From an uncultured Clostridia bacterium (GTDB lineage: Bacteria > Bacillota > Clostridia > Oscillospirales > Acutalibacteraceae): 39,792 nucleotides of DNA. The stretch lies in contig CAMMVF010000023.1 in assembly GCA_946500295.1 (NCBI GenBank), positions 1-39,792 on the forward strand. Reading direction: 5' to 3'. Positions 30,751-39,583 of the stretch are shown here, piece after piece. The translations under genes were made by a program, and so were the position numbers. Every line of letters starts with the position of its first letter. The stretch's first letter is position 1. The notes below the pieces were generated by a model. That model did not search any database. It saw only the letters and a program-made list of their open reading frames with translations, and was not told where the DNA came from.

Positions 30751-31659
30751 ATGATGAAGCATTTATTAAAGCTGCTCGATTTAAGCGGTGAGGAGATTAT
30801 AGAGATACTGAATCTTGCCGACCAGTTAAAATACGAGCAAAAGCACAATATCGCACACAGGCATCTCGAGGGCAAGAGCCTCGGCATGATATTCCAAAAA
30901 GCGTCAACAAGAACAAGAGTTTCGTTTGAGGTAGGTATGTACCAGCTCGGCGGTAATCCGCTGTTCCTTTCCTCGGCAGATATGCAGATAGGCAGGGGAG
31001 AGCCCGTGCAGGATACCGCAAGGGTGCTTTCACGCTATCTTGACGGAATTATGATAAGAACCTTTGAGCAAAAAGAGGTCGAGGATCTCGCAAAATACGG
31101 CTCAATCTCAGTTATCAACGGTCTTACCGATTTCTGCCACCCCTGCCAGGTGCTTGCCGACTTAATGACAATCAGAGAGTTTAAGGGCACTTTAGAGGGA
31201 CACAAGCTGTGCTTTATCGGAGACGGCAACAACATGATGAATTCACTTATTGTCGGAGGCCTAAAAACAGGCATGAAGGTTTCGGTAGCCTGCCCCGAGG
31301 GCTACGACCCGCCGAAGGAAATTTTAGATTTTGCAAACGGCTACGACTGCTTTGAGCTTCACCGCAAGCCAATAGACGCAGCGGTTGATGCAGACGTTAT
31401 GATAACCGACGTCTGGGCGTCAATGGGTCAGGAGGGCGAAGCCGAGAAAAGGCGCAAGGCCTTTGCAGGATATCAGATAAACGACGAACTGATGGCTGCC
31501 GCTCACAGCGACTGTATGGTTCAGCACTGCCTGCCAGCCCACCGTGAGGAGGAAATCACCGAGAAGGTGTTCGAGGCTCATGCAAATGAGATATTTGAGG
31601 AGGCTGAAAACCGTCTCCACGCTCAGAAGGCGGTTATGGTCAAGACCATGGGCAACTGA
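30751..31659 (+). CDS. argF: Ornithine carbamoyltransferase
   Basis: 302 residues. Makes citrulline from ornithine and carbamoyl phosphate (sixth step). The carbamoyl-phosphate loop STRTR lies at 52-56, HPCQVLAD and the ornithine-binding HCLPAHREEE are present, with DVWASMGQE before it. Two adjacent ATG codons (30751, 30754) could start it; AAAGGA lies upstream. Last gene of the arginine set, ended by a hairpin array. carAB, which would provide carbamoyl phosphate, is not in the window. Confidence 0.97.
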   Translation: MMKHLLKLLDLSGEEIIEILNLADQLKYEQKHNIAHRHLEGKSLGMIFQKASTRTRVSFEVGMYQLGGNPLFLSSADMQIGRGEPVQDTARVLSRYLDGIMIRTFEQKEVEDLAKYGSISVINGLTDFCHPCQVLADLMTIREFKGTLEGHKLCFIGDGNNMMNSLIVGGLKTGMKVSVACPEGYDPPKEILDFANGYDCFELHRKPIDAAVDADVMITDVWASMGQEGEAEKRRKAFAGYQINDELMAAAHSDCMVQHCLPAHREEEITEKVFEAHANEIFEEAENRLHAQKAVMVKTMGN

Positions 31660-31667
31660 GCAGCACA

Positions 31668-31743
31668 GTGAAGTTGCAGCTTGCGCTACAGTGAAGCTTG
31701 CAGCGTAAGCTGCAAGTGAAGTGTTGCCTGCGGCAACGTGAAG
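31668..31743 (+). repeat. Hairpin array A6, after argF
   Basis: Linkers here are AGTGAAGT/GTGAAG rather than GTGAAATC. Hairpins 31697-31716 (CTTGCAGC/GCTGCAAG) and 31723-31737 (GTTGCC/GGCAAC) are perfect; an earlier unit after 31673 is imperfect. A subfamily variant of the array type. Confidence 0.8.
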
Positions 31744-31789
31744 TACATTTCAACAGGCAAAAAGTAGCTAAAAGACCGAAAGTTCGGAT

Positions 31790-31850
31790 TGGCACGAGGA
31801 TATACCGTAGCGGTGCAGGCGAACGTAGGATGAAGGCGGCATTTGCCGCC
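31790..31850 (+). repeat. Element R3, copy 6
   Basis: GGCACGAGGATATACCG, GCGGTGCAGGCGAACGTAGG, ATGAA, then hairpin GGCGGC-attt-GCCGCC. It keeps the attt loop of copy 1 with a completely different paired stem. Confidence 0.8.
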
Positions 31851-31896
31851 ATGGGAACATAGGGTCAAGGTGTCTTGGAAAGTAAAGAGGTTTATT

Positions 31897-32955
31897 ATGA
31901 ATGATAAGGTAATGGTCGCACTCAGCGGCGGTGTAGATAGCTCTGTAGCCACAGCCCTGCTTATACAGCAGGGCTATAGTGTTTGTGCAGGGACGTTAAA
32001 GCTCTGTCCCAACGACAACGGTACAGCCGACAGCGCACGCTTGGCGGCTGAAAGCCTCGGAGTAGAGCATTATGTGTTCGACTACCGGAGCGATTTTCGC
32101 ACCGAGGTCATAGACCGCTTTGCCAAGGCTTATTTGGACGGATTGACCCCTAACCCCTGCGTGGAGTGCAACAAGGCGATAAAGTTCCCAAAGCTTTTAA
32201 AAGAGGCGAAAGCCCTCGGCTGTGATTATATAGCTACGGGTCATTATGTGAAAAAAGAGTACGACAGCGCAAGCGGTCGCTGGCTGATTAAAAATGCAGA
32301 GGACGAGGGCAAGGATCAGACCTATGTACTCTACGTTTTAACTCAGGATATACTCAAAAGAACGCTATTTCCGATGGGAGATATAACCAAGGATGAGGCA
32401 AGACGGATAGCTGCCGAGCTGAAGCTTGCAAGCGCCCATAAAAAGGACAGTCAGGATATCTGCTTTATCTCCGATGGGGATTATGCAGGTTTTATTGAGA
32501 ATAATTTGGGGTTGAAATCAAAAAGCGGTAGCTTTATCTATAAGGACGGAAGCGTTCTGGGCAAAAATAAGGGAGTGCTCCACTACACCATAGGTCAGCG
32601 CAAGGGCTTAGGCATAAGCTATGCCCACCCGATTTATGTAACAGACAAGTCTGCAAGCAGCGGGGATGTGTTTTTGGGAGAAAACGAGGATTTGTTTACA
32701 AATCGGTTGTATGCAAATAAGGTTAATTTCATAGCGGTAGAAAAGCTGACCTCGCCCATGAGGGTGAAAGCCAAGGCACGTTACAGCCAGAAGTCAGCCG
32801 AAGCCACCGTTTTCCCGATTTCAGACGATGAGATAATGGTGGAGTTTGACTCGCCCCAGAGGGCTGTAACTCCGGGTCAGAGCGTGGTTATGTATGTTGG
32901 GGATTATGTGCTGGGCGGCGGAGTGATAATCACGCCCAAAGGAGGCGCAGAATGA
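31897..32955 (+). CDS. mnmA: tRNA-specific 2-thiouridylase
   Basis: 352 residues. Puts sulfur on uridine 34 of tRNA-Lys, -Glu and -Gln. The ATP-pyrophosphatase loop ALSGGVDSSVA is at about 8-18; the catalytic cysteines are Cys88 (NPCVECN) and Cys189 (SQDICFI). The GHYV and VLHYTIGQRKGLGI motifs follow. ATG 31897 behind AAAGAGG is chosen over an ATG at 31843 that lies in repeat DNA. Unusual company at the end of an arginine cluster; it overlaps the next acetyltransferase gene by 4 bp. Confidence 0.96.
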   Translation: MNDKVMVALSGGVDSSVATALLIQQGYSVCAGTLKLCPNDNGTADSARLAAESLGVEHYVFDYRSDFRTEVIDRFAKAYLDGLTPNPCVECNKAIKFPKLLKEAKALGCDYIATGHYVKKEYDSASGRWLIKNAEDEGKDQTYVLYVLTQDILKRTLFPMGDITKDEARRIAAELKLASAHKKDSQDICFISDGDYAGFIENNLGLKSKSGSFIYKDGSVLGKNKGVLHYTIGQRKGLGISYAHPIYVTDKSASSGDVFLGENEDLFTNRLYANKVNFIAVEKLTSPMRVKAKARYSQKSAEATVFPISDDEIMVEFDSPQRAVTPGQSVVMYVGDYVLGGGVIITPKGGAE

Positions 32956-33389
32956 TTTACAAAGCGACAAAGGATGATGTCCATACTCTTGCTGAACTGG
33001 CGGTTATGATGTGGAGCAGTCACTCTGTTGAAGAGCTTGAGAAAGGATTTGAAGCGGCTGTAAACAGCGACAAAGCCGCCGTTTTCATAGCTTTGTCTGA
33101 CGGTGTTATCGTCGGGTTTGCTCAATGCTCGCTTCGTTATGACTATGTAGAGGGAACCTCAAGCTCGCCCGTTGGTTATCTGGAGGGAATATTTGTAAAG
33201 AGTGAACACAGAAAGCAAGGATATGCGGGGCAGCTTCTTGACCGATGTGAAAAATGGGCGGAGAGCAAGGGCTGTTCGGAGTTTGCAAGCGACTGCGAGT
33301 TGAGCAATGATACGTCGCTGGATTTTCATTTAAATTCAGGATTTAAGGAAGCGGGGCGAATCATTTGCTTTACTAAGAGCCTTATCTGA
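32952..33389 (+). CDS. GNAT acetyltransferase resembling aminoglycoside 6'-N-acetyltransferase
   Basis: 145 residues. The pattern MWSSHSVEELEKGFE near the start, DGVIVGFAQCSLRYDYVEGTSSSPVGYLEGIFV, then SEHRKQGYAGQLLDRCEKWAESKGCSEFASDCELSNDTSLDFHLNSGFKEAGRIICFTK is that of the AAC(6') branch of GNAT enzymes, which acetylate the 6'-amine of kanamycin-type aminoglycosides. Many chromosomal relatives are untested. ATGA overlap with mnmA means translational coupling to a tRNA-modification gene, so a housekeeping substrate cannot be excluded. Resistance should not be assumed from this sequence. Confidence 0.85.
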   Translation: MIYKATKDDVHTLAELAVMMWSSHSVEELEKGFEAAVNSDKAAVFIALSDGVIVGFAQCSLRYDYVEGTSSSPVGYLEGIFVKSEHRKQGYAGQLLDRCEKWAESKGCSEFASDCELSNDTSLDFHLNSGFKEAGRIICFTKSLI

Positions 33390-33484
33390 ATAAGCTCAAA
33401 GCGAGCGTAGTAAAAAGGTCTGCTTCTGTTAAAAAGGAATGGGGCTTTCAACGGAAAAAGTGTCGAAGGACTGAACTTTGAGGC

Positions 33485-33546
33485 TGGCACAGATTTACAC
33501 GGGAGCAGTGCAGTAGAACATAGGATGAAAGCGGAATGTGCCGCTT
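33485..33546 (+). repeat. Element R3, copy 7
   Basis: TGGCACAGATTTACACG, GGAGCAGTGCAGTAGAACA, TAGGATGAA, then hairpin AGCGG-aatgtg-CCGCT. The bases 33390-33484 hold no gene and include an AACGGAAAAAG stretch without clear structure. Confidence 0.8.
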
Positions 33547-33548
33547 TA

Positions 33549-33663
33549 AGGCGGGCGAGCGCCGCAGCAAGCAAAGCTTTGCTTGCTGCGCTTTCAAGGG
33601 CGAATATGCGCCCTTGAAAGTTTTCCTCGCTGCGAAGCACCGAGGAAATGCGCTCGCCCGCCT
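33549..33663. repeat. 115-nt four-way-junction (cruciform) element
   Basis: A 13-bp outer stem (33549-33561 with 33651-33663, perfect) closes three inner hairpins: a 28-nt perfect palindrome at 33563-33590, a 12-bp stem with 6-nt loop at 33591-33620, and an 8-bp stem at 33622-33629 with 33641-33648. Almost every base is paired. It directly follows an R3 copy. Confidence 0.85.
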
Positions 33664-33704
33664 CAGCCGCTGCCCCTCCCGCAAACCCAAAACTAGAAAG
33701 TCAA

Positions 33705-33822
33705 AAGAATTACTCTGCATAAAAGGCATGAGACTCACAACGTGAAAGAAGTACCAAAAGGCACGGGATGTGAAAATGGCAGAATTCCACACGGGAGCAG
33801 AGCAGTATCTCTTGGGATGAAA
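33705..33822 (+). repeat. Element R3, long copy 8
   Basis: The 33705-33774 part matches 5970-6030 (TTACTnTGCA, CAACGTGAAA) and the 33775-33822 part matches the R3 core (GGCAGAATTCCACACGGGAGC, CAGTATCTCTTGGGATGAA), diverged. It ends where the minus-strand small gene ends. Confidence 0.6.
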
Positions 33823-33825
33823 AAA

Positions 33826-34008
33826 TCACTTAAACATTGCGCTCACGCCGCTTACAAGCTCGCCCATGGCGTGCATTGCCTTGTCTGCGCTTTTTTTCAT
33901 CTGTTTGGGGTTTTTCTTCATCATCTTGCTGCCTGCGTAGCCGACTATCACTCCGGTTGCTATCCCGAGAGCGGCTCCCTTGGCAATATTCATAGCATTT
34001 TTGCTCAA
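33826..34008 (-). CDS. Small YtxH-like membrane protein
   Basis: 60 residues. One membrane segment with small residues (GAALGIATGVIVGYAGSKMM, about 9-28) is followed by a basic amphipathic stretch (KKNPKQMKKSADKAMHAMGELV), the layout of YtxH/gas-vesicle-GvpP-like small proteins. A TTG start at 34008 is chosen because GGAGGTG lies 7 nt before it on the minus strand; a longer frame reaching ATG 34062 has only a G-run as ribosome site. Divergent from trmL. Function unknown. Confidence 0.7.
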   Translation of the reverse strand: MSKNAMNIAKGAALGIATGVIVGYAGSKMMKKNPKQMKKSADKAMHAMGELVSGVSAMFK

Positions 34009-34133
34009 ATTGTAGCACCTCCATACATCATCAAAGATATTAAACGCTTGCTGCGTTGTCATTATAATTCCCCCGCTGTAATAAATTATGGTTTGTGTAG
34101 AAAAGAAAATTTTGGTAAAAGGACGGATTAATT

Positions 34134-34631
34134 ATGCCTGAGTTGAACATAGTAATGGTAGAGCCCGAAATCCCCCAGAACACCGGGAATATAGCCAGAA
34201 CCTGCGCCGCCACTGGTGCTAAGCTTCACCTTGTTAAGCCGCTGGGCTTTGACATAAGCGAAAAAGCAGTTCGCCGTGCAGGGCTTGATTACTGGAATAT
34301 GGTGGATATTTCGGTGTACGAGGGGATAGAGGATTTTTTTGAAAAAACCAAAGGCTCTTACTATTATTTTTCCACAAAAGCCAGACATATTCACTCCGAT
34401 GTAAATTATCCCGACGGAGCTTATTTGCTGTTCGGCAAGGAGACAAAGGGACTTCCCGAGGAGCTTTTAATTAAAAATCCCGATACAACGGTGAGAATAC
34501 CGATGATAGACGGCGCAAGAAGCTTAAATCTTTCTAACTCCGTGGCTGTGGCTGTATATGAGGCCTTGCGCCAGTGGGGTTATCCCGAGCTTCAGTGCTC
34601 GGGAGAGCTTCACCGCCTGCACTGGGATTGA
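34134..34631 (+). CDS. trmL: tRNA (cytidine(34)-2'-O)-methyltransferase
   Basis: 165 residues, the short SPOUT-class member TrmL (YibK/CspR), which 2'-O-methylates the wobble base of tRNA-Leu isoacceptors. Motifs: NIVMVEPEIPQNTGNIARTCAATG at the start, the knotted SAM site LLFGKETKGLPEEL and the C-terminal IPMIDGARSLNLSNSVAVAVYEAL. Length and start are normal for the family. It stands alone before the glycolytic genes; a 200-bp gap follows in which I see only weak promoter-like hexamers. Confidence 0.95.
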   Translation: MPELNIVMVEPEIPQNTGNIARTCAATGAKLHLVKPLGFDISEKAVRRAGLDYWNMVDISVYEGIEDFFEKTKGSYYYFSTKARHIHSDVNYPDGAYLLFGKETKGLPEELLIKNPDTTVRIPMIDGARSLNLSNSVAVAVYEALRQWGYPELQCSGELHRLHWD

Positions 34632-34830
34632 TAAATAAACGCTTGAACTCGCAGCATTTAGCAGCTTTCTGACTTGAGATTGACGATATTTTTATATACT
34701 GTAAATTTTGGAAAAAATAACTGCTACTACTTGCTAAACGGTAGAATATGTTATAAAATTAAAGCATAAGCGTTATTTGTTGGAGGCTCTGCCTGCCGAC
34801 AAAAATTGCAGAAAGAAAGGAAGAAATTCA

Positions 34831-36045
34831 ATGAATTTTTTAAGTAAGGTTACTGTTGATGACATCAATGTTAAAGGAAAAAGGGTGCTTGTTCGCTGCG
34901 ATTTCAACGTACCTCTCAAGGACGGCGTTATCACAAATGATAACAGAATCCAGGCTGCCCTCCCGACAATAAAGAAGCTCATCTCCGACGGCGGCAAGGT
35001 TATTCTCTGCTCTCACCTCGGAAAGCCCAAAAACGGTCCGGAGGAGAAGTTCTCTCTCGCTCCCGTTGCCGTAAGACTTTCTGAGCTTTTGGGTCAGGAA
35101 GTAGTATTTGCAAATGATGATGAGGTTGTAGGCGAGCACGCCAAGGCTGCTGTAGCAGCTATGAAAGACGGCGATGTTGTTCTGCTTCAGAACACCCGTT
35201 TCAGAAAGGAAGAGACTAAGAACCTCGAGCCGTTCAGCTCAGAGCTTGCTTCTCTTGCAGACGTATATGTTATGGACGCTTTCGGAAGCGCTCACAGAGC
35301 TCACTGCTCAACTGCCGGCGTTACAGACCACATCAAGGAGACAGCCGTAGGCTACCTCATGCAGAAGGAAATCAACTACCTTGGAAATGCCGTAGAGTCC
35401 CCGGTAAGACCCTTCGTTGCTATTTTGGGTGGCGCTAAGGTTGCGGACAAGCTCAATGTAATCTCTAACCTTCTCGAGAAGTGCGACACCCTCATCATCG
35501 GCGGCGGCATGGCTTACACCTTCCTCAAGGCTAAGGGCTACGAGACAGGTACTTCACTTGTTGACGATACAAAGGTTGACTACTGCAAGGAGATGATGGA
35601 GAAGGCTGAGTCCCTCGGCAAGAAGCTCCTCCTCCCGGTTGACACGACAATAGCTGCAAGCTTCCCCGAGCCTATCGACGCTGAGATCGAGGTTGAGGTT
35701 GTTCCCTCTGATGCCATTCCGGCTGACAAGATGGGTCTTGATATCGGCACAGAGACTGCAAAGCTCTACGCAGAGGCTGTTAAGTCCGCAAAGACAGTTG
35801 TTTGGAACGGACCTATGGGTGTATTTGAGAATCCGATTCTTGCAAAGGGCACTATCGCAGTAGCTCAGGCTCTCGCAGACACAGACGCTACAACAATCAT
35901 TGGCGGCGGCGACAGTGCGGCTGCTGTTATGCAGCTTGGCTTTGCTGATAAGATGAGCCACATCTCCACAGGCGGCGGAGCTTCACTCGAGTATCTTGAG
36001 GGTAAGGTTTTGCCGGGCATTGCCTGCATCGCTGATAAGAAATAA
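34831..36045 (+). CDS. pgk: Phosphoglycerate kinase
   Basis: 404 residues, full length. Transfers phosphate from 1,3-bisphosphoglycerate to ADP. The N-terminal [21 protein letters not shown] and the [15 protein letters not shown] segments bind the phosphoglycerate; the C-terminal [25 protein letters not shown] and [12 protein letters not shown] bind the nucleotide. ATG 34831 behind GAAAGGAAG is chosen; the upstream in-frame extension from 34777 is not part of the family. First gene of the glycolytic group, with codon use more biased than its neighbours, as expected for high expression. Confidence 0.98.
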   Translation: MNFLSKVTVDDINVKGKRVLVRCDFNVPLKDGVITNDNRIQAALPTIKKLISDGGKVILCSHLGKPKNGPEEKFSLAPVAVRLSELLGQEVVFANDDEVVGEHAKAAVAAMKDGDVVLLQNTRFRKEETKNLEPFSSELASLADVYVMDAFGSAHRAHCSTAGVTDHIKETAVGYLMQKEINYLGNAVESPVRPFVAILGGAKVADKLNVISNLLEKCDTLIIGGGMAYTFLKAKGYETGTSLVDDTKVDYCKEMMEKAESLGKKLLLPVDTTIAASFPEPIDAEIEVEVVPSDAIPADKMGLDIGTETAKLYAEAVKSAKTVVWNGPMGVFENPILAKGTIAVAQALADTDATTIIGGGDSAAAVMQLGFADKMSHISTGGGASLEYLEGKVLPGIACIADKK

Positions 36046-36056
36046 TTAAGTCGAAT

Positions 36057-36083
36057 AGGGCGGGTAACTCCGCCCTTATATTT
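36057..36083 (+). terminator. Terminator-like hairpin after pgk
   Basis: AGGGCGG, GTAACT loop, CCGCCCT, followed by a weak T-rich tail. It may only attenuate, because related genes follow in the same direction. Confidence 0.6.
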
Positions 36084-36127
36084 AATGGATACATATTAAA
36101 TTTTTGGTAGTGGAAGGATAGAAAAAA

Positions 36128-36595
36128 ATGGGAAGATATGTGCAGTATTTTACTACACCGTTTACACAGCAGCAGGTTGCCGAGGGCTTTTCACACTTTA
36201 TGACAAGCGAGGGCTTTACCCTGACAAATGTAAAGGGTGAGCAGGTATGGAAAAAGGGCATGGGTTTGCTTACTGCGCCTCAGTATTTGAAGCTCAGCGA
36301 TCTTGGCGGCACCTATGTTTTGGAGGCTTGGATTAAGTTCGCCCTTCTGCCCGGCGTCTATGTGGGTGAGATGGGTATTAACGGAGCTTTCGGAGCAATT
36401 CCCAAGAAGCTGCTAAAGGACAGGGTAAACTCCGTGTTTCAGGGGCTTCAGGCTCAGCTTATATCCGCTCCTGCGAATAACGCCCCTGCACAGCAGTATC
36501 AGCAGCCGCAGCAGTATGCTCAGCAGCAATATACACAACCGCAGCAACAGCAATATGCTCAGCCGCAGGATATGCAAAACAACGGCTCAAACTGA
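36128..36595 (+). CDS. Unknown protein with glutamine/proline-rich tail
   Basis: 155 residues. Residues 1-115 form a compact-looking domain (GRYVQYFTTPFTQQQVAEGFSHFMTSEGFTL and VWKKGMGLLTAPQYLKLSDLGGTYVLEAWIKFALLPGVYVGEMGINGAFGAIPKK) that I do not recognise by name. Residues 116-155 are low-complexity QQPQQYAQQQYTQPQ-type repeats, probably disordered. GGAAGGATAG precedes the ATG. It sits between pgk and tpiA on the same strand. No signal peptide; one hydrophobic patch around 80-95 is too mixed for a clear membrane helix. Confidence 0.8.
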   Translation: MGRYVQYFTTPFTQQQVAEGFSHFMTSEGFTLTNVKGEQVWKKGMGLLTAPQYLKLSDLGGTYVLEAWIKFALLPGVYVGEMGINGAFGAIPKKLLKDRVNSVFQGLQAQLISAPANNAPAQQYQQPQQYAQQQYTQPQQQQYAQPQDMQNNGSN

Positions 36596-36704
36596 TATGG
36601 CGTAAACGGAGATAATACTCACCACATCGTGTACTAGAACCGCAGACAACAGATGTGCGGATGAAAATAAATTGATAATCACTATATATGAAAGGAAAAT
36701 AACA

Positions 36705-37472
36705 ATGAACAAGGCAAAGAGAAAGGCAGTAATAGCCGGAAACTGGAAGATGAACAAAACCCCCGCAGAGGCAAAGGAGCTTTTGAGCGCAGTAGCTCCC
36801 TTAGTTAAGGACGCAGACTGCGAGGTTATCGCCTGCGTGCCCTTTGTTGATTTGCAGACTGCTTTGGAGACTACCGAGGGAACAAATGTAAAAATCGGCG
36901 CTGAAAACTGCCACTGGGCAGAAAGCGGAGCCTTTACCGGCGAAATTTCCGCTCCTATGCTCGCTTCAATGGGCGTTGAATATGTAGTGCTCGGCCACAG
37001 CGAGAGAAGACAGTACTTCGGCGAGACTGACGAAACTGTAAACAAGAGAACAAAGGCTGCTCTTGCTTCAGGCTTGAAGCCCATTGTTTGCGTAGGCGAG
37101 CTTCTTTGGGAGCGCGAGTGCAACATCACAGAAGAGGTTATCGCAAGACAGATAAAGCTCGATTTGTGGGATGTTACCGAGGATGAGCTAAAGAACGTCA
37201 TCATAGCTTACGAGCCGGTTTGGGCTATCGGCACAGGCAAAACCGCTACAGCCGAGCAGGCTGAGGAGGTTTGCGCCTTCATCCGTGCTACAGTTGCCAA
37301 GCTTTACAATCAGGCAGCGGCTGATGCTCTTACAATTCAGTACGGCGGCTCCATGAACGACGGCAACGCCGAGGAGCTTCTCAGCAAGGAAAACGTAGAC
37401 GGCGGACTCATCGGCGGAGCTTCCCTCGTAGCAGAGAAGTTTGCAGCCATAGTTGCAGCAGCTAGCAAGTAA
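36705..37472 (+). CDS. tpiA: Triosephosphate isomerase
   Basis: 255 residues, the normal size. Interconverts dihydroxyacetone phosphate and glyceraldehyde 3-phosphate. IAGNWKMNK carries the catalytic lysine, LGHSERR the catalytic histidine and AYEPVWAIGTGKTA the catalytic glutamate with the flexible loop; YGGSM and GGASL bind phosphate. ATG 36705 follows AAAGGA. The 110-bp gap before it has no clear hairpin terminator. 23 bp before pyrE. Confidence 0.98.
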   Translation: MNKAKRKAVIAGNWKMNKTPAEAKELLSAVAPLVKDADCEVIACVPFVDLQTALETTEGTNVKIGAENCHWAESGAFTGEISAPMLASMGVEYVVLGHSERRQYFGETDETVNKRTKAALASGLKPIVCVGELLWERECNITEEVIARQIKLDLWDVTEDELKNVIIAYEPVWAIGTGKTATAEQAEEVCAFIRATVAKLYNQAAADALTIQYGGSMNDGNAEELLSKENVDGGLIGGASLVAEKFAAIVAAASK

Positions 37473-37495
37473 TTAATGATAAATGGAGAATTGAC

Positions 37496-38026
37496 ATGAC
37501 TAAGGAACAAGTAGCAAAGAAAATATACGAGCTTTCACATATCACGGGCGAGTTTAAGCTTCGCTCCGGACAGATATCAAACGAGTACTTCGACAAGTAC
37601 CTCTTCGAGGCTAATCCCGAGGTGCTAGGTGAGATTGCAAAGATCATGTCCGACCTTATCCCCGAAGGTGTTGACGTAATCGCCGGCCTTGAAATGGGCG
37701 GAATCCCCGTAGTAACAGCTATTTCTATGAACACAGGCATGCCCGCAGCCTTTGTACGCAAGAAGGCTAAGGAGTACGGCACCTGCAAGCTCGCAGAGGG
37801 CGCAGACGTTGAGGGCAAAAAGGTGTTGATTATCGAGGACGTAGTTACCACAGGCGGAGCAATTATCAACGGCGTTAGAGAGCTGAGAAAAAGAGGTGCT
37901 ATTGTAGATAGCGTTTTGTGCGTTATCCAGAGAGCCGACAAGGCGACTGAAATCCTTGCGGCTGAGGATTTGAAGCTTATCCCGGCTTTCACTATGGATT
38001 ATATAAAGGCACAGGTCGGAGAATAA
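37496..38026 (+). CDS. pyrE: Orotate phosphoribosyltransferase
   Basis: 176 residues. Joins orotate and PRPP to OMP in pyrimidine synthesis. The PRPP-binding motif VLIIEDVVTTGGAIING is complete and the early GEFKLRSGQISNEYFDKY and AGLEMGGIPVVTA regions fit. The ATG has GGAGA upstream. It is short compared with E. coli PyrE (213) but typical for this shorter clostridial/archaeal-like branch. It lies between tpiA and gpmI, 23 and 42 bp apart, so a pyrimidine gene is embedded in a glycolytic run; no other pyr genes are near. Confidence 0.93.
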   Translation: MTKEQVAKKIYELSHITGEFKLRSGQISNEYFDKYLFEANPEVLGEIAKIMSDLIPEGVDVIAGLEMGGIPVVTAISMNTGMPAAFVRKKAKEYGTCKLAEGADVEGKKVLIIEDVVTTGGAIINGVRELRKRGAIVDSVLCVIQRADKATEILAAEDLKLIPAFTMDYIKAQVGE

Positions 38027-38068
38027 TCGCTTTAACGGAAGAGAAAAAATAGAAATAGGAGTGATAAA

Positions 38069-39583
38069 ATGAAAAAACCTATAGCGCTTATTATAATGGA
38101 TGGCTTCGGTAACGGCGAAAAGGACAAGGGCAATGCGATTTTCGATGCAAAAAAGCCGAACCTTGACAGACTGTTCAGCGAAAACCCCCTTACCGAAATC
38201 GGCGCCAGCGGTCTTGACGTTGGACTTCCCGACGGTCAGATGGGCAACAGCGAGGTTGGCCATACAAATATTGGAGCCGGCAGAATCGTCTATCAGGAGC
38301 TTACAAGAATCACAAAGTCTATAAACGACGGCGACTTTTTCGCAAATCCCGCCTTTGCGGCTGCTGTGGAGAATGTTAAAAAGAACGGTACAGCCCTCCA
38401 TCTTTACGGACTTCTTTCGGACGGCGGAGTTCACAGCCACAACACCCACCTCTACGCTATTTTGGAATATGCAAAAAGGCAGGGACTTGAAAAGGTTTAT
38501 GTTCACGCCTTCCTCGACGGTCGTGACGTGCCGCCGAGCAGCGGCGCTTCCTATGTAGAGCAGTGTGCTGAGAAGATGAAGGAGATCGGCGTAGGAAAGA
38601 TCGCCACGGTAATGGGTCGTTATTACGCAATGGACAGAGACAACCGATGGGAGAGAGTTGAAAAGGCTTACGCCGCAATGGTTTACGGCGAGGGCAATAA
38701 GGCTCAGGACGCTGTACAGGCAGTTAAGGATTCATATGCCGAGGGCGTGACTGACGAGTTTGTTGTGCCGACTGTTTGCGCTGAGGGTGCGACAATAGGT
38801 GAGAATGATTCCGTTATTTTCTACAACTTCCGTCCCGACAGAGCTAGGGAGATAACCCGTTGCTTTGTTGACCCGGAGTTTTCTGGCTTTGAGCGCAAGA
38901 AGGGCTTCTTCCCGGTTTACTATGTTTGCATGACCCAGTACGATGCAACAATGCCGAATGTGGATGTTGCATTTAAGCCCGAGTCGCTGAAAAACACAAT
39001 GGGCGAGTACCTTTCAAGCCTTGGCAAAACTCAGCTCAGAATAGCAGAGACAGAGAAGTACGCTCATGTAACCTTCTTCTTCAACGGCGGTGTTGAGACT
39101 GTATATCCGGGCGAGGACAGGGTGCTGGTTAAGTCTCCTAAGGTAGCCACCTACGATATGCAGCCCGAGATGAGCGCCTACGAGGTTACGGATAAGTGCG
39201 TGGAGAGAATTCTGAGCGGTCAGTACGATATGATAGTGCTCAATTTCGCAAACTGCGATATGGTAGGTCATACCGGAGTTCTGGATGCGGCTGTTAAGGC
39301 TGTAGAGGCTGTTGATGAGTGCGTAGGGAGGGTGACTGACGCTGTAGCTCAAATGGGTGGCGTGTCCCTGATTACAGCCGACCACGGCAACGCCGACAGA
39401 ATGATAGATACAGACGGCTCGCCGTTCACAGCTCACACCACAAATAAAGTTCCCTTCTGCGTTGTAGGCTATCCCTGCAAGCTCAGAGAGGGCGGAGTGC
39501 TGGCTGATATCGCCCCGACAATGCTCAAGATCATGGGTATTCCCCAGCCTGCCGAGATGACAGGAAAGAGCATTGTAGAGTAA
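38069..39583 (+). CDS. gpmI: 2,3-bisphosphoglycerate-independent phosphoglycerate mutase
   Basis: 504 residues, alkaline phosphatase superfamily, Mn-dependent. Interconverts 3- and 2-phosphoglycerate. IIMDGFG gives a metal aspartate, [15 protein letters not shown] the phosphorylated Ser61, [14 protein letters not shown] and GRYYAMDRD follow, and ADHGNAD with HTTNKVPF completes the second metal site. Full length. The stop codon directly abuts the hairpin TGCGCC/GGCGCA, the start of an array. Spacing suggests tpiA-pyrE-gpmI are one transcript. Confidence 0.98.
   Translation: MKKPIALIIMDGFGNGEKDKGNAIFDAKKPNLDRLFSENPLTEIGASGLDVGLPDGQMGNSEVGHTNIGAGRIVYQELTRITKSINDGDFFANPAFAAAVENVKKNGTALHLYGLLSDGGVHSHNTHLYAILEYAKRQGLEKVYVHAFLDGRDVPPSSGASYVEQCAEKMKEIGVGKIATVMGRYYAMDRDNRWERVEKAYAAMVYGEGNKAQDAVQAVKDSYAEGVTDEFVVPTVCAEGATIGENDSVIFYNFRPDRAREITRCFVDPEFSGFERKKGFFPVYYVCMTQYDATMPNVDVAFKPESLKNTMGEYLSSLGKTQLRIAETEKYAHVTFFFNGGVETVYPGEDRVLVKSPKVATYDMQPEMSAYEVTDKCVERILSGQYDMIVLNFANCDMVGHTGVLDAAVKAVEAVDECVGRVTDAVAQMGGVSLITADHGNADRMIDTDGSPFTAHTTNKVPFCVVGYPCKLREGGVLADIAPTMLKIMGIPQPAEMTGKSIVE

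Noticed and set aside
32952-33389. Calling the acetyltransferase an antibiotic-resistance gene
   Set aside because: The family match is only by pattern; many such chromosomal proteins have other substrates.
33826-34062. Longer 78-codon version of the YtxH-like gene
   Set aside because: The TTG at 34008 has a much better ribosome site, and the extra 18 residues do not fit the family layout.
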